Under the pieces are notes generated by a model. The model had not been told where the DNA came from. It searched no databases and was given only the letters and a program-made list of their open reading frames with translations. A DNA stretch of 64,000 nt, from positions 1,426,001-1,490,000 of the forward strand of contig NZ_CP022423.1 in the NCBI RefSeq assembly GCF_002222655.1. The letters are read 5' to 3'. The position numbers and the translations under genes are program-made. This document shows, piece after piece, positions 1 through 9,579 of this stretch (its first letter is position 1; each line of letters opens with the position of its first letter). This stretch comes from Vitreoscilla filiformis (GTDB lineage: Bacteria > Pseudomonadota > Gammaproteobacteria > Burkholderiales > Burkholderiaceae_C).

Positions 1-2
1 AC

Positions 3-1034
<1,032 letters not shown>

Positions 1035-3170
1035 TCAACGCACGATCAAGCGCCGAATCCAGATGTCGTTGTTCACCGGGCGCACACGCACCACGCTGAG
1101 CCCGGCGGGCAGGGCGGCCTTGATGACGGGGCTGGTGGCATAAGCATTGTCGGCACAAATCCCGCCGCAGGTGCCGGGGATGTTGAAGGTGCCAGCCAGC
1201 TCACCGTTGATCATCAGTTCCACTTGGGTGTCGGCTTCCGGGTACATGGCCAAGCTGAAACGGTAAGTGCCGGCTTGTTCGGCGCGGATCGGAATCAGCG
1301 CCATGCCGGAAAACGCCTTGCCACCCGTGCCCGTGGTGACAGGCAACCGGATGGCCTGGCCGTTGTAACGCCAGTTGGCCGCCCCGTCGAACTGCACGCC
1401 CACCGAACCGCCGTTCGGAAACCACACCGTGCCTGGCACCGCTGTGCCCAAAGTGGGCGCGGCCTTGGGGGCCATGCGAATGGTGTCGATGGTGCGCAGT
1501 TTTACCGTGGAGGTGTCGGACACCACGCCGGGGTTCAGGTCGTTGACAAAATCCCAAGGCGGGGAGCCGCTGTAAACGTAGTAATTCAACAGCTCGCCGC
1601 CGTTGGCGGTGTAAATCTGGTGGGCGGCTTTCATGCGGGCCCACATGCGCGAATCGGCGTTGTAGGTGGCAGCCAATTCAACGCTGCCCGTGGCCGAACC
1701 CGACGAGCTGCCCCCCGGCCCCGGCCCGCCTTCATAGGCCACGGATTTCAGCCCATACCCCCGCGACCAAGTGGCATCAATGGCGGTATTGCTGGCAAAT
1801 TCGGCACTGGGCAAACCGGCAAAATAGGCGCGCATGGTGGCGGCGCTGGTGTCGGTGGGGGCGGTGGTGGAATCGTAGTAAGCTGCGCCTCCCGCGCCCC
1901 ACCACAGTTGATTCACCTGGCGCGCAACGCTGTTGGCCGGGCTGGTGCGCACTTGACCATAAAAGCCTTCGGCCCATTTCAGCCCCTCACTCAAATACAC
2001 GTTGGCATTGCCGACTTGGCTGGCCAACACGGGGCGCACGGTGCCCATCATCGCGGCATCGCCGAACACCTGGCGGAAAATCAAACCGATGCTGGCCGAG
2101 CGGTAAGCGATCCAGCGGCGATGGGCCAAATAGGTGTCGGTGAGTGCGCCGTCGTAGGCGATGGGGTGGGTGGTGTCGGCCATGTATTTGGTGGCCAAAT
2201 TGAGTGACCAGCCGAAACCATAAAACCCCGGGCCAGAATTCCACAACTCATTGCCATATTCCACATACACCCGCAAACCGGCTTTGAGGGGAGCATAAAC
2301 CGGGTTGGTTTGTGTGCGAGAGTAAGGGGTGACGCCGTCCGAACCGTAGCGAATCAGGCCGGCCAAATTGCGGATGTAGGCATCATTGGCCTGCACGGGG
2401 ACGTTGATCCACAGATCTCGATCGGTGGCGTTGGCCAGTTGTACCAACAATTCCCAAGGCTGTCCTTTGCTGCCGACGTACCCTTGGAAATTCATGTCGG
2501 TGCGATCTGACCAATTCACGCTGGCATTGCTGTTGGCCGAAACAAAATCCATGCCCCGGATGACATGGAATTTTTTCATGGCCTTTACAAACTCTTGGGT
2601 GAAGAGCACGGAGCCATCGGCAGGATAACCAGGGCGCCAGAAGTGGAGGTTGCTCAGGCCATCGGAGCGGGTGGACGCACTGGTGCGCCGGGTTTGGTTG
2701 AAATTGAACCAACAGTTACCGGTGAGTGTGTTGGGAACGACCACGTCGGCGGTGGTGGTGTTGGTGATTTTGTTGTAACGCTTGTTGGTGATGTAGGGGC
2801 CAGCGCCGCCGTTCTCCGCTGCACCTGAAACGCCGACATTGGCCCAGCCTTGGAAGACCAGGGTGTAGGTGCCTGCGGCGAAGCGGTTGGAGGAAAAAAT
2901 CAGGATGAAGTCTTGGGTGGGGTTGCCGTGGGCGTCCACGCTGGGGGTTTCGCTCCAATCGGTGCCGCGAAACTGGCTTTCGCGCACCACGTCGGCCATG
3001 GCTTGGGCGCCGTCAAAGTAGCTGAGTTGGTTGATGCCGATGCCGAGGTAAGGGGTGGTGCTGTCTACATCCACGCCGCTGGCGCTGTGGGCGGGTGCCC
3101 AAGCGGCCCAAGCGAGGCAGACGCCCAAGCTCCAGCGCAGCCAGGGGGAACGAAGGGGGAAAGGTGTCAT
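1035..3170 (-). CDS. Secreted glycoside-hydrolase-like protein
   Basis: About 711 residues, starting with a typical signal peptide (MTPFPLRSPWLRWSLGVCLA, then cleavage near AHSA). The segment VYVEYGNELWNSG about 300 residues in resembles the beta-4 strand acid/base motif (NE) of clan GH-A TIM-barrel glycosidases. The last 130 residues, rich in beta-strand pattern, look like a carbohydrate-binding module with a Cys pair (TCGGIC). No precise GH family can be named. The frame extends upstream to ATG 3185 and TTG 3206; 3170 was chosen because the signal peptide begins there, but no start has a good ribosome-binding site. Likely acts outside the cell on a polysaccharide. Confidence 0.7.
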   Translation of the reverse strand: MTPFPLRSPWLRWSLGVCLAWAAWAPAHSASGVDVDSTTPYLGIGINQLSYFDGAQAMADVVRESQFRGTDWSETPSVDAHGNPTQDFILIFSSNRFAAGTYTLVFQGWANVGVSGAAENGGAGPYITNKRYNKITNTTTADVVVPNTLTGNCWFNFNQTRRTSASTRSDGLSNLHFWRPGYPADGSVLFTQEFVKAMKKFHVIRGMDFVSANSNASVNWSDRTDMNFQGYVGSKGQPWELLVQLANATDRDLWINVPVQANDAYIRNLAGLIRYGSDGVTPYSRTQTNPVYAPLKAGLRVYVEYGNELWNSGPGFYGFGWSLNLATKYMADTTHPIAYDGALTDTYLAHRRWIAYRSASIGLIFRQVFGDAAMMGTVRPVLASQVGNANVYLSEGLKWAEGFYGQVRTSPANSVARQVNQLWWGAGGAAYYDSTTAPTDTSAATMRAYFAGLPSAEFASNTAIDATWSRGYGLKSVAYEGGPGPGGSSSGSATGSVELAATYNADSRMWARMKAAHQIYTANGGELLNYYVYSGSPPWDFVNDLNPGVVSDTSTVKLRTIDTIRMAPKAAPTLGTAVPGTVWFPNGGSVGVQFDGAANWRYNGQAIRLPVTTGTGGKAFSGMALIPIRAEQAGTYRFSLAMYPEADTQVELMINGELAGTFNIPGTCGGICADNAYATSPVIKAALPAGLSVVRVRPVNNDIWIRRLIVR

Positions 3171-3285
3171 GGAGAATCCATTCATTCGGTGCAGCACCGG
3201 GTTCAAAAGGGTGAAGGTATCAGAAGGGTATTTTGTTGAGTTTGATAAAGGCTGGAAAAGTCCTCTCCTCGATTGAACTGAAAGG

Positions 3286-3317
3286 AATTGTAAAATTACA
3301 ATTAATTACGTTATATT
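3286..3317 (+). promoter_or_regulatory. AT-rich promoter with embedded inverted repeat
   Basis: An inverted repeat AATTGTAA-aa-TTACAATT occupies 3286-3303. Its left arm supplies a -35-like TTGTAA (3288-3293), followed after 18 bp by a -10-like TATATT (3312-3317) reading rightward toward the gene at 3461. It lies between the divergent secreted-hydrolase gene and that gene. A repressor site overlapping a promoter is an inference from this arrangement. Confidence 0.5.
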
Positions 3318-3460
3318 CAATTCTGCACATTAAATCATCTGGGCCGAGGCCCTGCTCGCCAAAACGCACAGCCGGAACACCTCACGTTGTGCGTGTGCAA
3401 GGCGATTGTTGGGTGGCACCTGGAAAATGGCGTGTTCCATGTGATGTGCAGGGGTGTGAC

Positions 3461-4222
3461 ATGCAAGCAGATCGATTCCTCAAGGCCGTGGTGGTGGCCT
3501 GTGCAGCGGCGCTGTCGGTGGCGGGTGTGGGGGCGACGGAAGCGCCGCTGTCGGAGGCCGAGGCGCGGCCGGTGCTGGTGTTTCCGGCGGATGTGGCGGT
3601 GGCGCGGTTTTCGGTGGCGTTGCCGAATTTTGATGCGGTGTCGGCGGTGCGGTTGGTGTCGGTGCCGGAGAGGCTGCGGGGGTGTGTGGGGGTGGCGTCG
3701 GTGGTGTTCGGGGCGAAGACGCACCGGGCCAAAATTGCGGTTCGGTTGAAGGATCGGGGGATGTTTTTATCGGAGGGGGATGAGCCGATCGTGGGGGCGG
3801 TCAAATTTCAGTTTGTGGATCCCGCTGGCGTGAAGAAAAATTATTTCGCGAAACTCGAAGTCCAACCCGCAGCCCAAACCCTCCCGACGAGCATGAAGCT
3901 CCCTGGGAATCAGTACGGGGTGGTGTTCCTGAGTGTGCAGCATGGGCCGAATGTGCAGTTCTTCGTCGGTAGTGGGTTCGATCCACGAGGGGATTACTTT
4001 ATCAAAGAAGGTAGTGCACCAACAGTAGTATCTAAGAACGATTTTTCTCTAATATCAGATGGTTCAGGATGGTCAGTCAAGGTTGATGTCAATGGAAATA
4101 TGTACCTCAAGCCTCGTGCCGATGCAATCGTAGGTGGAGGTGTTCGTGGGACGATGATCATCACGTCAGAGCAGATGAATGGTCAGATGCAACTCCAGTA
4201 CGATATTCGCCCAGCGTTTTAG
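3461..4222 (+). CDS. Hypothetical exported protein
   Basis: Predicted 253 residues, not recognised as any family. The start at ATG 3461 is chosen because a GGGG-containing ribosome-binding site lies just upstream and the N-terminus (MQADRFLKAVVVACAAALSV...GVGA) is a clear signal peptide; the frame is open further upstream but that part does not look like protein. The body is rich in Val and Gly with beta-strand character. Codon use is GC-rich and repetitive in the first half, and clearly AT-richer after about 4000. A strong terminator follows at 4325-4350. Function unknown. Confidence 0.6.
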   Translation: MQADRFLKAVVVACAAALSVAGVGATEAPLSEAEARPVLVFPADVAVARFSVALPNFDAVSAVRLVSVPERLRGCVGVASVVFGAKTHRAKIAVRLKDRGMFLSEGDEPIVGAVKFQFVDPAGVKKNYFAKLEVQPAAQTLPTSMKLPGNQYGVVFLSVQHGPNVQFFVGSGFDPRGDYFIKEGSAPTVVSKNDFSLISDGSGWSVKVDVNGNMYLKPRADAIVGGGVRGTMIITSEQMNGQMQLQYDIRPAF

Positions 4223-4585
4223 TCGGCAGAAATGCGAGCGTCGAGATTTTTTCTCCACTCATCCCTCGGCTCAGTACTCATAAGAAAATAATATAAAGCA
4301 CAGTAGAGCGAGAGTCTATATCATAAAATCCCTCAAAGCGAGGGATTTTTCTTTTTTGTATTTCTATGGTGTAGTGCTATAGAATAGTATGTCAGTCACG
4401 TTGGTTGGGTCGATTGTCACGGTGGAGAATCAGTCGGTGAAATCGTCGGTTGTGGAAATGCGGGAAGGGAGAGATGATAATTGTTTCCAAAAAATTAAAT
4501 AAGTAGCTCCATTTTTTATGATGGATTGATTATTTGTTTTTGATTTTATGGTGATGAGGTTTTCTGAGGTTCGTGAAGTGCTTGC
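4223..4585. other. Non-coding AT-rich stretch
   Basis: No convincing gene is seen here. It contains the terminator of the upstream exported protein and otherwise AT-rich sequence with several A and T runs, in contrast with the GC-rich surroundings. It separates two poorly conserved genes that converge on it. Confidence 0.5.
4325..4357 (+). terminator. Intrinsic terminator
   Basis: A perfect 10-bp stem (AAAATCCCTC / GAGGGATTTT, 4325-4334 and 4340-4349) with a 5-base loop is followed by a T-rich tract to 4357. It stands about 100 bp after the stop of the exported-protein gene at 4222. The A-run on the left arm means it could also work leftward. Confidence 0.85.
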
Positions 4586-5155
4586 TCAATTTTCGCTTAT
4601 GCTAATGGATTTCACATTTGTGAAGGCGGTATCAGATTTATATCCTCTATAATCTTTGTCAGGTCGCGTAAGTTCTCCATCGATCACGCCATCTGGGGTA
4701 TAGATTTTTGTTTCGTTTTTTGCTTGGTTATAGAGGGCGATGAGGTCGGTGGGGTGACATTCGGCGAGGGATGACCAGTAGGTTTGGTTTGCGGGGCAGA
4801 TGCTTGTTTTCTCGTCGGGTGTTTTGGGTTCGGTGGCGGAGAACTCACGGGCGATTTGGGCGGATTTGGTCGCATCGGTCGCCGTGATGCCCGTCAGATA
4901 CGCCAGATCGGTGAGGGTGTTTTCTCGATACCACGCGGTGGCGTAGAACTGTGCGAGCGATTGGGGCGCGCCCACCTTCGGACAGGCGTCCCCCTTTTTC
5001 GTATAGAGCGTCCCCGTCGATGCGACGATGATCGGCTCACCCTCACAGGTGATCTCAGCGACCGCTGCGGACTTCTGCGAGTGGACGATGGCGAGTGTCG
5101 TCTGCGGCGTGCCTGCGGTGGGGATGTGCCATGCAAACCAAGCAGAATCCAACAC
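4586..5155 (-). CDS. Hypothetical protein, start unclear (possibly truncated)
   Basis: About 190 residues, not recognised. The frame has protein-like composition only up to roughly 5155; beyond that it is antisense to the glycosyltransferase. The only nearby starts are GTG 5155 and TTG 5152, which have no clear ribosome-binding site, and no ATG exists in the plausible part. Four cysteines (ITCEG, DACPK, SICPA, AECHP) suggest disulfides and hence an exported protein, yet no signal peptide is visible, so the 5' end may have been lost. It is AT-richer than its neighbours toward its 3' end. It may be a decaying gene. Confidence 0.4.
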   Translation of the reverse strand: MLDSAWFAWHIPTAGTPQTTLAIVHSQKSAAVAEITCEGEPIIVASTGTLYTKKGDACPKVGAPQSLAQFYATAWYRENTLTDLAYLTGITATDATKSAQIAREFSATEPKTPDEKTSICPANQTYWSSLAECHPTDLIALYNQAKNETKIYTPDGVIDGELTRPDKDYRGYKSDTAFTNVKSISISEN

Positions 5156-6277
5156 ATGGCAGATGCGATCCCCCCGCGCCCCGGCGCCGCAACCCGTGTG
5201 CAAACCATCAACATCCCATCGAACACGCCCCCGCATCGGGTGGTGATGGTCAGCCCCAGCCCGATCTTGGGCGGCATCGAAAACCACGTCCTGCGCTTGG
5301 CCCAAGGCTTGCGCGAACGCGGGCACACCGTCGCCTATGCCAGCCCCGGCGCCGGCTGGCTGGCCCAACAAATGCGCGCCCAAGGCTTCGAAGGCATCGA
5401 CCTGCGCCTGCGCGGCATGTACGACGCCTGGGGCACCTGGTGCCTGGCCCGCTTCGCCCGTCGCTGGGGCGCCACCGTGCTGCACGGCCACGCCCAACGC
5501 GGCGGACGCTACGCCCATTGGGCCGCCCGCTGGAGCGGCGTGCCGGACGTGGTCACCGCCCACTCCACCAACAGTTTCCGCTGGTTCCGACCGGGCATGC
5601 GCTTGCTGGCGGTGTCCCACGCCGTGCGGAATTTTTTGCTCGCCCAACACCTGCCGCCCGAGCGCGTGGCCGTGGTCTACAACGGCATGCCCGACCCCGG
5701 TGAACCCGTCGCGCCCACGCCTTCGGCCACGCTGCGCTTGGGGTTGATTGGCCGGCTCGAAGAAGTCAAAGGCCAAGATGTGGCCTTAGAAGCCCTGGCC
5801 CGCTTGCCCGCCGATCGGCCCGTGCAGTTGCAGTTGGTCGGCGCGGACAGCACCGCTTGGGCCGCGCACCTGCGCACCCAAGTGCAGCGCCTGGGATTGG
5901 CCGACCGCGTGCAGTTCCTCGGCCAGCGCTCGGACGTGGCGGCGTTGCTGACCCAGATGGACGCGGTGCTGGCCCCGTCGCGGCGCGAAGCGCTGTCCCT
6001 CACGCTGGTGGAGGCCGCCGCAGCGGGGCGCCCGGCCATTGCGAGCCACGTCGGCGGCATTCCCGAAGTGGTGCGGGATGGGGTCAGCGGCTGGTTGGTG
6101 CCGCCGGACGATCCGCCCGCGCTGGCCCAGGCCATCGCACGTTTGGCCGCCCTGCCGGCACCCGAACGCGCCGCGATGGGCGCTGCCGCTCGGCGGCATT
6201 ACCTCGAACACTTCACCCAGGCGGCGATGGTCAGCCAGGTGATTTCCCACTACGACGCAGCGCGGGCCACGGCATGA
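5156..6277 (+). CDS. Glycosyltransferase, GT4-like (group 1)
   Basis: GT-B fold retaining glycosyltransferase of about 373 residues. The N-terminal half shows PSPILGGIENHVLRLAQGL, typical of the acceptor domain of this superfamily; the C-terminal half has LGLIGRLEEVKGQDVALEAL and the EX7E motif in EALSLTLVEAAAAGRP, which binds the nucleotide sugar. Start chosen at ATG 5156; ATG 5244, closer to the first beta strand, is an alternative. Its stop overlaps the next gene's start (ATGA), so the pair is translationally coupled. It probably builds a surface glycan or lipopolysaccharide; acceptor and donor cannot be told from sequence. Confidence 0.85.
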   Translation: MADAIPPRPGAATRVQTINIPSNTPPHRVVMVSPSPILGGIENHVLRLAQGLRERGHTVAYASPGAGWLAQQMRAQGFEGIDLRLRGMYDAWGTWCLARFARRWGATVLHGHAQRGGRYAHWAARWSGVPDVVTAHSTNSFRWFRPGMRLLAVSHAVRNFLLAQHLPPERVAVVYNGMPDPGEPVAPTPSATLRLGLIGRLEEVKGQDVALEALARLPADRPVQLQLVGADSTAWAAHLRTQVQRLGLADRVQFLGQRSDVAALLTQMDAVLAPSRREALSLTLVEAAAAGRPAIASHVGGIPEVVRDGVSGWLVPPDDPPALAQAIARLAALPAPERAAMGAAARRHYLEHFTQAAMVSQVISHYDAARATA

Positions 6278-7020
6278 GCGGCATTTCCATCCTGATGTAT
6301 CACCAAGTCGGCCATTTCGCGCCGATGCAAACGCACCGCGCGGTGTATTGCGACGTGGGCCGGTTTCGGATGCAGATGCGCGCCTTGCGGGCGTTGCGGG
6401 TGCCGGTGCTGTCCATGGGCCAAGCGGTAGCGGCCCTCAGCGGCCAAGCGCCGATGCCCGAACGCGCTGTGGTGCTGACTTTTGACGATGGCTGCGAAAA
6501 CTTCTACGAACACGCCCTGCCGGTGCTGCAAGAGATGGGTTTTCCGGCCATCGTGTACGCCATCGCCGGTTTGACGGGTGGCGTGGCCCGCTGGATGGCC
6601 ACGCACGATCATCCGACGCCACCGCTGATGAGCTGGGCGCGGCTGCGCGAGCTGGCGGGCTTGGGCGTGGAGATTGGCAGCCATGCGTGGAGCCACATTC
6701 GTTTGGCCGATCAACCCGCCGAAGTGCAACACCGCGAGCTGTGGGAGAGCCGCCAACGCCTGCAAGACGAGTTGGGGCGCGAAGTGCCGCACGTCTGTTA
6801 CCCCTACGGCTCGCACGACGAGCGCACCTTGGAAGCCGCCGCCCAAGCCGGCTACACCAGCGGCGTGACCTGCCAACGCGGCGCCGCCACACCCGCCTTC
6901 GACCGGCTGGCTCTGCCCCGCAAAGCGATTTCTTACGGGGACAACGTGGCGGGTTTTCTGTGGAAGCTGTACGCCAAGGATGCGCCGAAGGGCCAGGCGC
7001 TGCGTCGCCCTGGGTGTTAA
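6274..7020 (+). CDS. Polysaccharide deacetylase (NodB domain)
   Basis: Carbohydrate esterase family 4 type protein, 248 residues. Motif 1 is LTFDDG with the metal and catalytic Asp pair at 71-72; motif 2 is SHAWSH with metal-binding His 137 and His 141; CYPYGSHD supplies the motif-3-like turn. It removes acetyl (or formyl) groups from sugars, usually N-acetylhexosamines. No signal peptide is evident, so a cytoplasmic role on a glycolipid intermediate fits the overlap with the glycosyltransferase gene. The stop overlaps the convergent DUF2905 gene by 4 bp. Confidence 0.88.
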   Translation: MSGISILMYHQVGHFAPMQTHRAVYCDVGRFRMQMRALRALRVPVLSMGQAVAALSGQAPMPERAVVLTFDDGCENFYEHALPVLQEMGFPAIVYAIAGLTGGVARWMATHDHPTPPLMSWARLRELAGLGVEIGSHAWSHIRLADQPAEVQHRELWESRQRLQDELGREVPHVCYPYGSHDERTLEAAAQAGYTSGVTCQRGAATPAFDRLALPRKAISYGDNVAGFLWKLYAKDAPKGQALRRPGC

Positions 7021-7208
7021 AGCCAGCGCCCCAACGCCAGCAGTAAAAAGCTCATCAGCAAACTGCTGGCGAACGGCAAAAACACGTTGCGCCCGAACAG
7101 GCGCAGCCGCACATCCCCCGGCAACCGACCCAGGCCGAAGCGTTCCAGCCAGGTGCCAAAACGGTTGAACACCAGCAAAAACACCAGCAGGATGATGAAC
7201 CAGCGCAT
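7017..7208 (-). CDS. DUF2905 small membrane protein
   Basis: A 63-residue protein with a transmembrane segment at each end (FIILLVFLLVF and FASSLLMSFLLLALG) flanking the conserved centre GLGRLPGDVRLRLFGR, diagnostic of DUF2905. The family is widespread in bacteria and has no assigned function. It lies 20 bp downstream of the methyltransferase gene on the same strand and is probably cotranscribed with it. Confidence 0.88.
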   Translation of the reverse strand: MRWFIILLVFLLVFNRFGTWLERFGLGRLPGDVRLRLFGRNVFLPFASSLLMSFLLLALGRWL

Positions 7209-7228
7209 GGGGCCGTGCCTTTCGCGGG

Positions 7229-8371
7229 TCAGAGGCGGTGGATGCGGTCGCCGACGGCAAACCCGCGCAAATCGGGCGTGAAACCGGGCGCGCCCAAGGC
7301 GATCACCTTGAACAACTCGCCCATTTCGTGCTCGGTATAAAGCTTGTTGGCCAGGCTGCGCTCACGCAGGTCGGCGGCTTGTAGCAGCGGGATCAGGCCG
7401 CAGTTGATCAGAAACCGCGCTTGGCTGGTATAGCCCAGCACTTCCAGGCCCGCGTCTTGCGCCGCCAGCGCGATGCCGGTGAAGTTGACGTGCGCGGTGA
7501 TGTCCTTCTCGCCCACCAGCACCAGTGGGTTGTCATCGGCTTGGTGCTGGTGATGGCACATCAGCGTGCCCCGGTAGCGTTGCGGGTGGTAGTACTCGGC
7601 TTCTGGGAAACCGTAATCGAGGAAGAAGGCCGCGCCGCGTTTCAAATGTTGCGCCAGCGTGCGGATGAAGGCTTCGGCTTGCGGGTGAATTTCCGTCACC
7701 ATGCCGGGCAGCACCGGGCCTTCGCAGGGGATGGTGAGATCGCTGTCCCGATCGGCAAACACCAGCTCGCCAGCCGCGTCGAGGGTGACGCCGCGTTCCA
7801 GCCAGCCACGTTCATCGTTGCGGCGCACCAGGAGTTGCACCGGCATGGCGTCCAGCACCTCGTTGCCGATCACCACCGCTTCCAGCGTGTCGGGCAGGCG
7901 ATCCAGCCAGCGCACGCGCTCGCCAAAACGCGCCAGCCGCTGCTGTTGGCGCTCGCGCAAACGGGCCGACAGTTCGACGATGGCGTAACGCACGGCTGGG
8001 CCGCCATCGGCGTCCAGCGCGTCGAGCACCTGTTCGGCCAGCGCACCCGAGCCGGCGCCGAATTCGATCACCTCGGTGGTGTCACTCAACGTCAAGGCTT
8101 CGCGCACTTGCACCGCCAGCGTGCGACCAAACAGGGCGGAGAGTTCCGGCGCGGTCACAAAGTCACTGCCGCTGCGCGGGCCGTGGCCGAACTTGCGCCG
8201 GTCGTTGGCGTAGTAGCCCAGACCGGGCGCGTACAGCGCCAGCGCCATGAATTGATCGAAAGGCAGCCAACCGCCTGCCGCTGCCAGCGCGGCGTGGAGA
8301 TGCGCCAGCATCGGGGAAATGGGGTTCGGCGGGGTGTCGGCCGATACACTGTCGGGTTGGCTCTTTTCCAT
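7229..8371 (-). CDS. SAM-dependent methyltransferase, MidA/NDUFAF7 family
   Basis: 380 residues matching the COG1565 family, whose mitochondrial member NDUFAF7 methylates an arginine of a complex I subunit. Family marks seen: PFDQFMALALYAPGLGYY near the N-terminus, then GSDFVTAPELSALFGR, the SAM-binding EFGAGSGALAEQVL, and IGNEVLDAMPV. Start ATG 8371 fits the family start; the frame beyond it is antisense to the SDR gene. Only 18 bp separate this start from the divergent SDR start. The bacterial substrate is not known from sequence, though an arginine on a respiratory subunit is the obvious analogy. Confidence 0.88.
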   Translation of the reverse strand: MEKSQPDSVSADTPPNPISPMLAHLHAALAAAGGWLPFDQFMALALYAPGLGYYANDRRKFGHGPRSGSDFVTAPELSALFGRTLAVQVREALTLSDTTEVIEFGAGSGALAEQVLDALDADGGPAVRYAIVELSARLRERQQQRLARFGERVRWLDRLPDTLEAVVIGNEVLDAMPVQLLVRRNDERGWLERGVTLDAAGELVFADRDSDLTIPCEGPVLPGMVTEIHPQAEAFIRTLAQHLKRGAAFFLDYGFPEAEYYHPQRYRGTLMCHHQHQADDNPLVLVGEKDITAHVNFTGIALAAQDAGLEVLGYTSQARFLINCGLIPLLQAADLRERSLANKLYTEHEMGELFKVIALGAPGFTPDLRGFAVGDRIHRL

Positions 8372-8389
8372 CCGAAGATTGTAGGTTTC

Positions 8390-9175
8390 ATGGTTGCGTC
8401 CGCTTTGAACGCTTCGCGCCCCGTGGTGTTGGTGACGGGCGCGGCCAAGCGCCTGGGCCGTCATATCAGTTTGCACCTGGCGGCGCAGGGCTGGGATGTG
8501 GCGATCCACTGCCACCGTTCCACCACCGAGGCCGACGCCACGTCCGCCGAACTGCACGCCCGGGGTGCCCGCACCGCCGTGCTGTGCGCCGATCTGGCCG
8601 ACGAAGCCGCCACCCGCGCTTTGCTGCCCGCTGCCGTGGCGCAGCTCGGGCGCGTCGATGCGGTGGTGAACAACGCCAGCCTGTTCGAGTACGACGATGC
8701 GCGCAGCAGCACGCCCGCCAGTTTGGAACGCCATTGGCGCCCCAACACCGCCGCGCCGCTGCTGTTGGCGCAGGCGCTGGCGGCGCATTTGGAGGCACGC
8801 GGCGCGGCGCCAGGCTGTGTCGTCAATCTGCTGGATCAAAAGCTCTACAACCCGAACCCGGATCACTTCGCCTACACCCTCAGCAAAGCTGCGCTGTTGG
8901 AGGCCACCCGCTTGCTGGCCCAGGCGCTGGCGCCGCGTGTGCGCGTGGTCGGCGTGGCGCCGGGGCTGACGCTCACCAGCGATCAGATCGACCCGGCCCA
9001 GCTCGCCCGCTTGCAAGCGGCCACGCCCTTGGGCCACGGGGTTCACCCCGACGACATCGCCGAGGCTGTGGCCTACTTGCTGCGCGCCCGCAGCGTCACC
9101 GGCCATGTGCTGGTGGTGGATGCGGGCAGCCACCTGGCCCCGGCTGCCCGGGATTTCGCCTTCCAGTCCGCCTAG
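8390..9175 (+). CDS. SDR family oxidoreductase, pteridine-reductase/FolM-like
   Basis: 261-residue Rossmann-fold short-chain dehydrogenase. It has the nucleotide motif TGAAKRLGR, whose KR after the glycine run suggests NADPH; NNAS; and a YTLSKAA active-site Tyr/Lys. This pattern, together with folB immediately downstream, points to dihydrofolate/dihydromonapterin reductase (FolM) or a pteridine reductase. Its role in folate or monapterin metabolism is inferred from neighbourhood. The gap to folB is 17 bp. The start codon lies 18 bp from the divergent methyltransferase start. Confidence 0.82.
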   Translation: MVASALNASRPVVLVTGAAKRLGRHISLHLAAQGWDVAIHCHRSTTEADATSAELHARGARTAVLCADLADEAATRALLPAAVAQLGRVDAVVNNASLFEYDDARSSTPASLERHWRPNTAAPLLLAQALAAHLEARGAAPGCVVNLLDQKLYNPNPDHFAYTLSKAALLEATRLLAQALAPRVRVVGVAPGLTLTSDQIDPAQLARLQAATPLGHGVHPDDIAEAVAYLLRARSVTGHVLVVDAGSHLAPAARDFAFQSA

Positions 9176-9192
9176 CTGTTGCTTGCCCCGAC

Positions 9193-9579
9193 ATGAGAAC
9201 CCTTTATTTGGAGCGCCTGCGCGTTCACGCCAGCGTCGGCATCCTCGACTATGAATTGCGCTCGCGCCAGCAAGTGCTGATCTCGATGCGCGTGGAAATG
9301 CACGGCGTGCCCGACATTCCCTCCGCCGACGAGGTGGACGAGGTGCTGGACTACCGCGCCATGCGCGAAATCGCCAAACAAGAGGCCGAAAGCGGCCACA
9401 TCAACATGCTGGAGACGCTCACTGGCCGCATCGCCCAACGCCTGCTGGCGCTGCCGGGCGTGGACGTGGCGATGGTGCGCGTCACCAAACCGAACATCTT
9501 CCCGGATTGCGACGGCGTCACCGTGGAAGTGCTGTCCCGCCGCTCTGACCGCTCCGACGATTGCCCGACCTCGCCATGA
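9193..9579 (+). CDS. folB: Dihydroneopterin aldolase
   Basis: 128 residues. The N-terminus [20 protein letters not shown] with GI-x-x-x-E, the [10 protein letters not shown] segment and the terminal [17 protein letters not shown], with the catalytic Lys, are characteristic of FolB. It splits 7,8-dihydroneopterin to 6-hydroxymethyl-dihydropterin and glycolaldehyde in folate synthesis. Its stop overlaps the ttcA start as ATGA, so FolM-like SDR, folB and ttcA form one operon. The C-terminal tail is slightly longer than usual. Confidence 0.93.
   Translation: MRTLYLERLRVHASVGILDYELRSRQQVLISMRVEMHGVPDIPSADEVDEVLDYRAMREIAKQEAESGHINMLETLTGRIAQRLLALPGVDVAMVRVTKPNIFPDCDGVTVEVLSRRSDRSDDCPTSP

Noticed and set aside
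1224..2207. Plus-strand open frame opposite the secreted hydrolase
   Set aside because: Gly/His/Arg-rich shadow frame, and the minus-strand protein has a signal peptide and motifs.
5156..5776. Upstream extension of the minus-strand frame that ends at 4586
   Set aside because: This part is antisense to the glycosyltransferase and lacks natural protein composition; only the part below about 5155 was kept.
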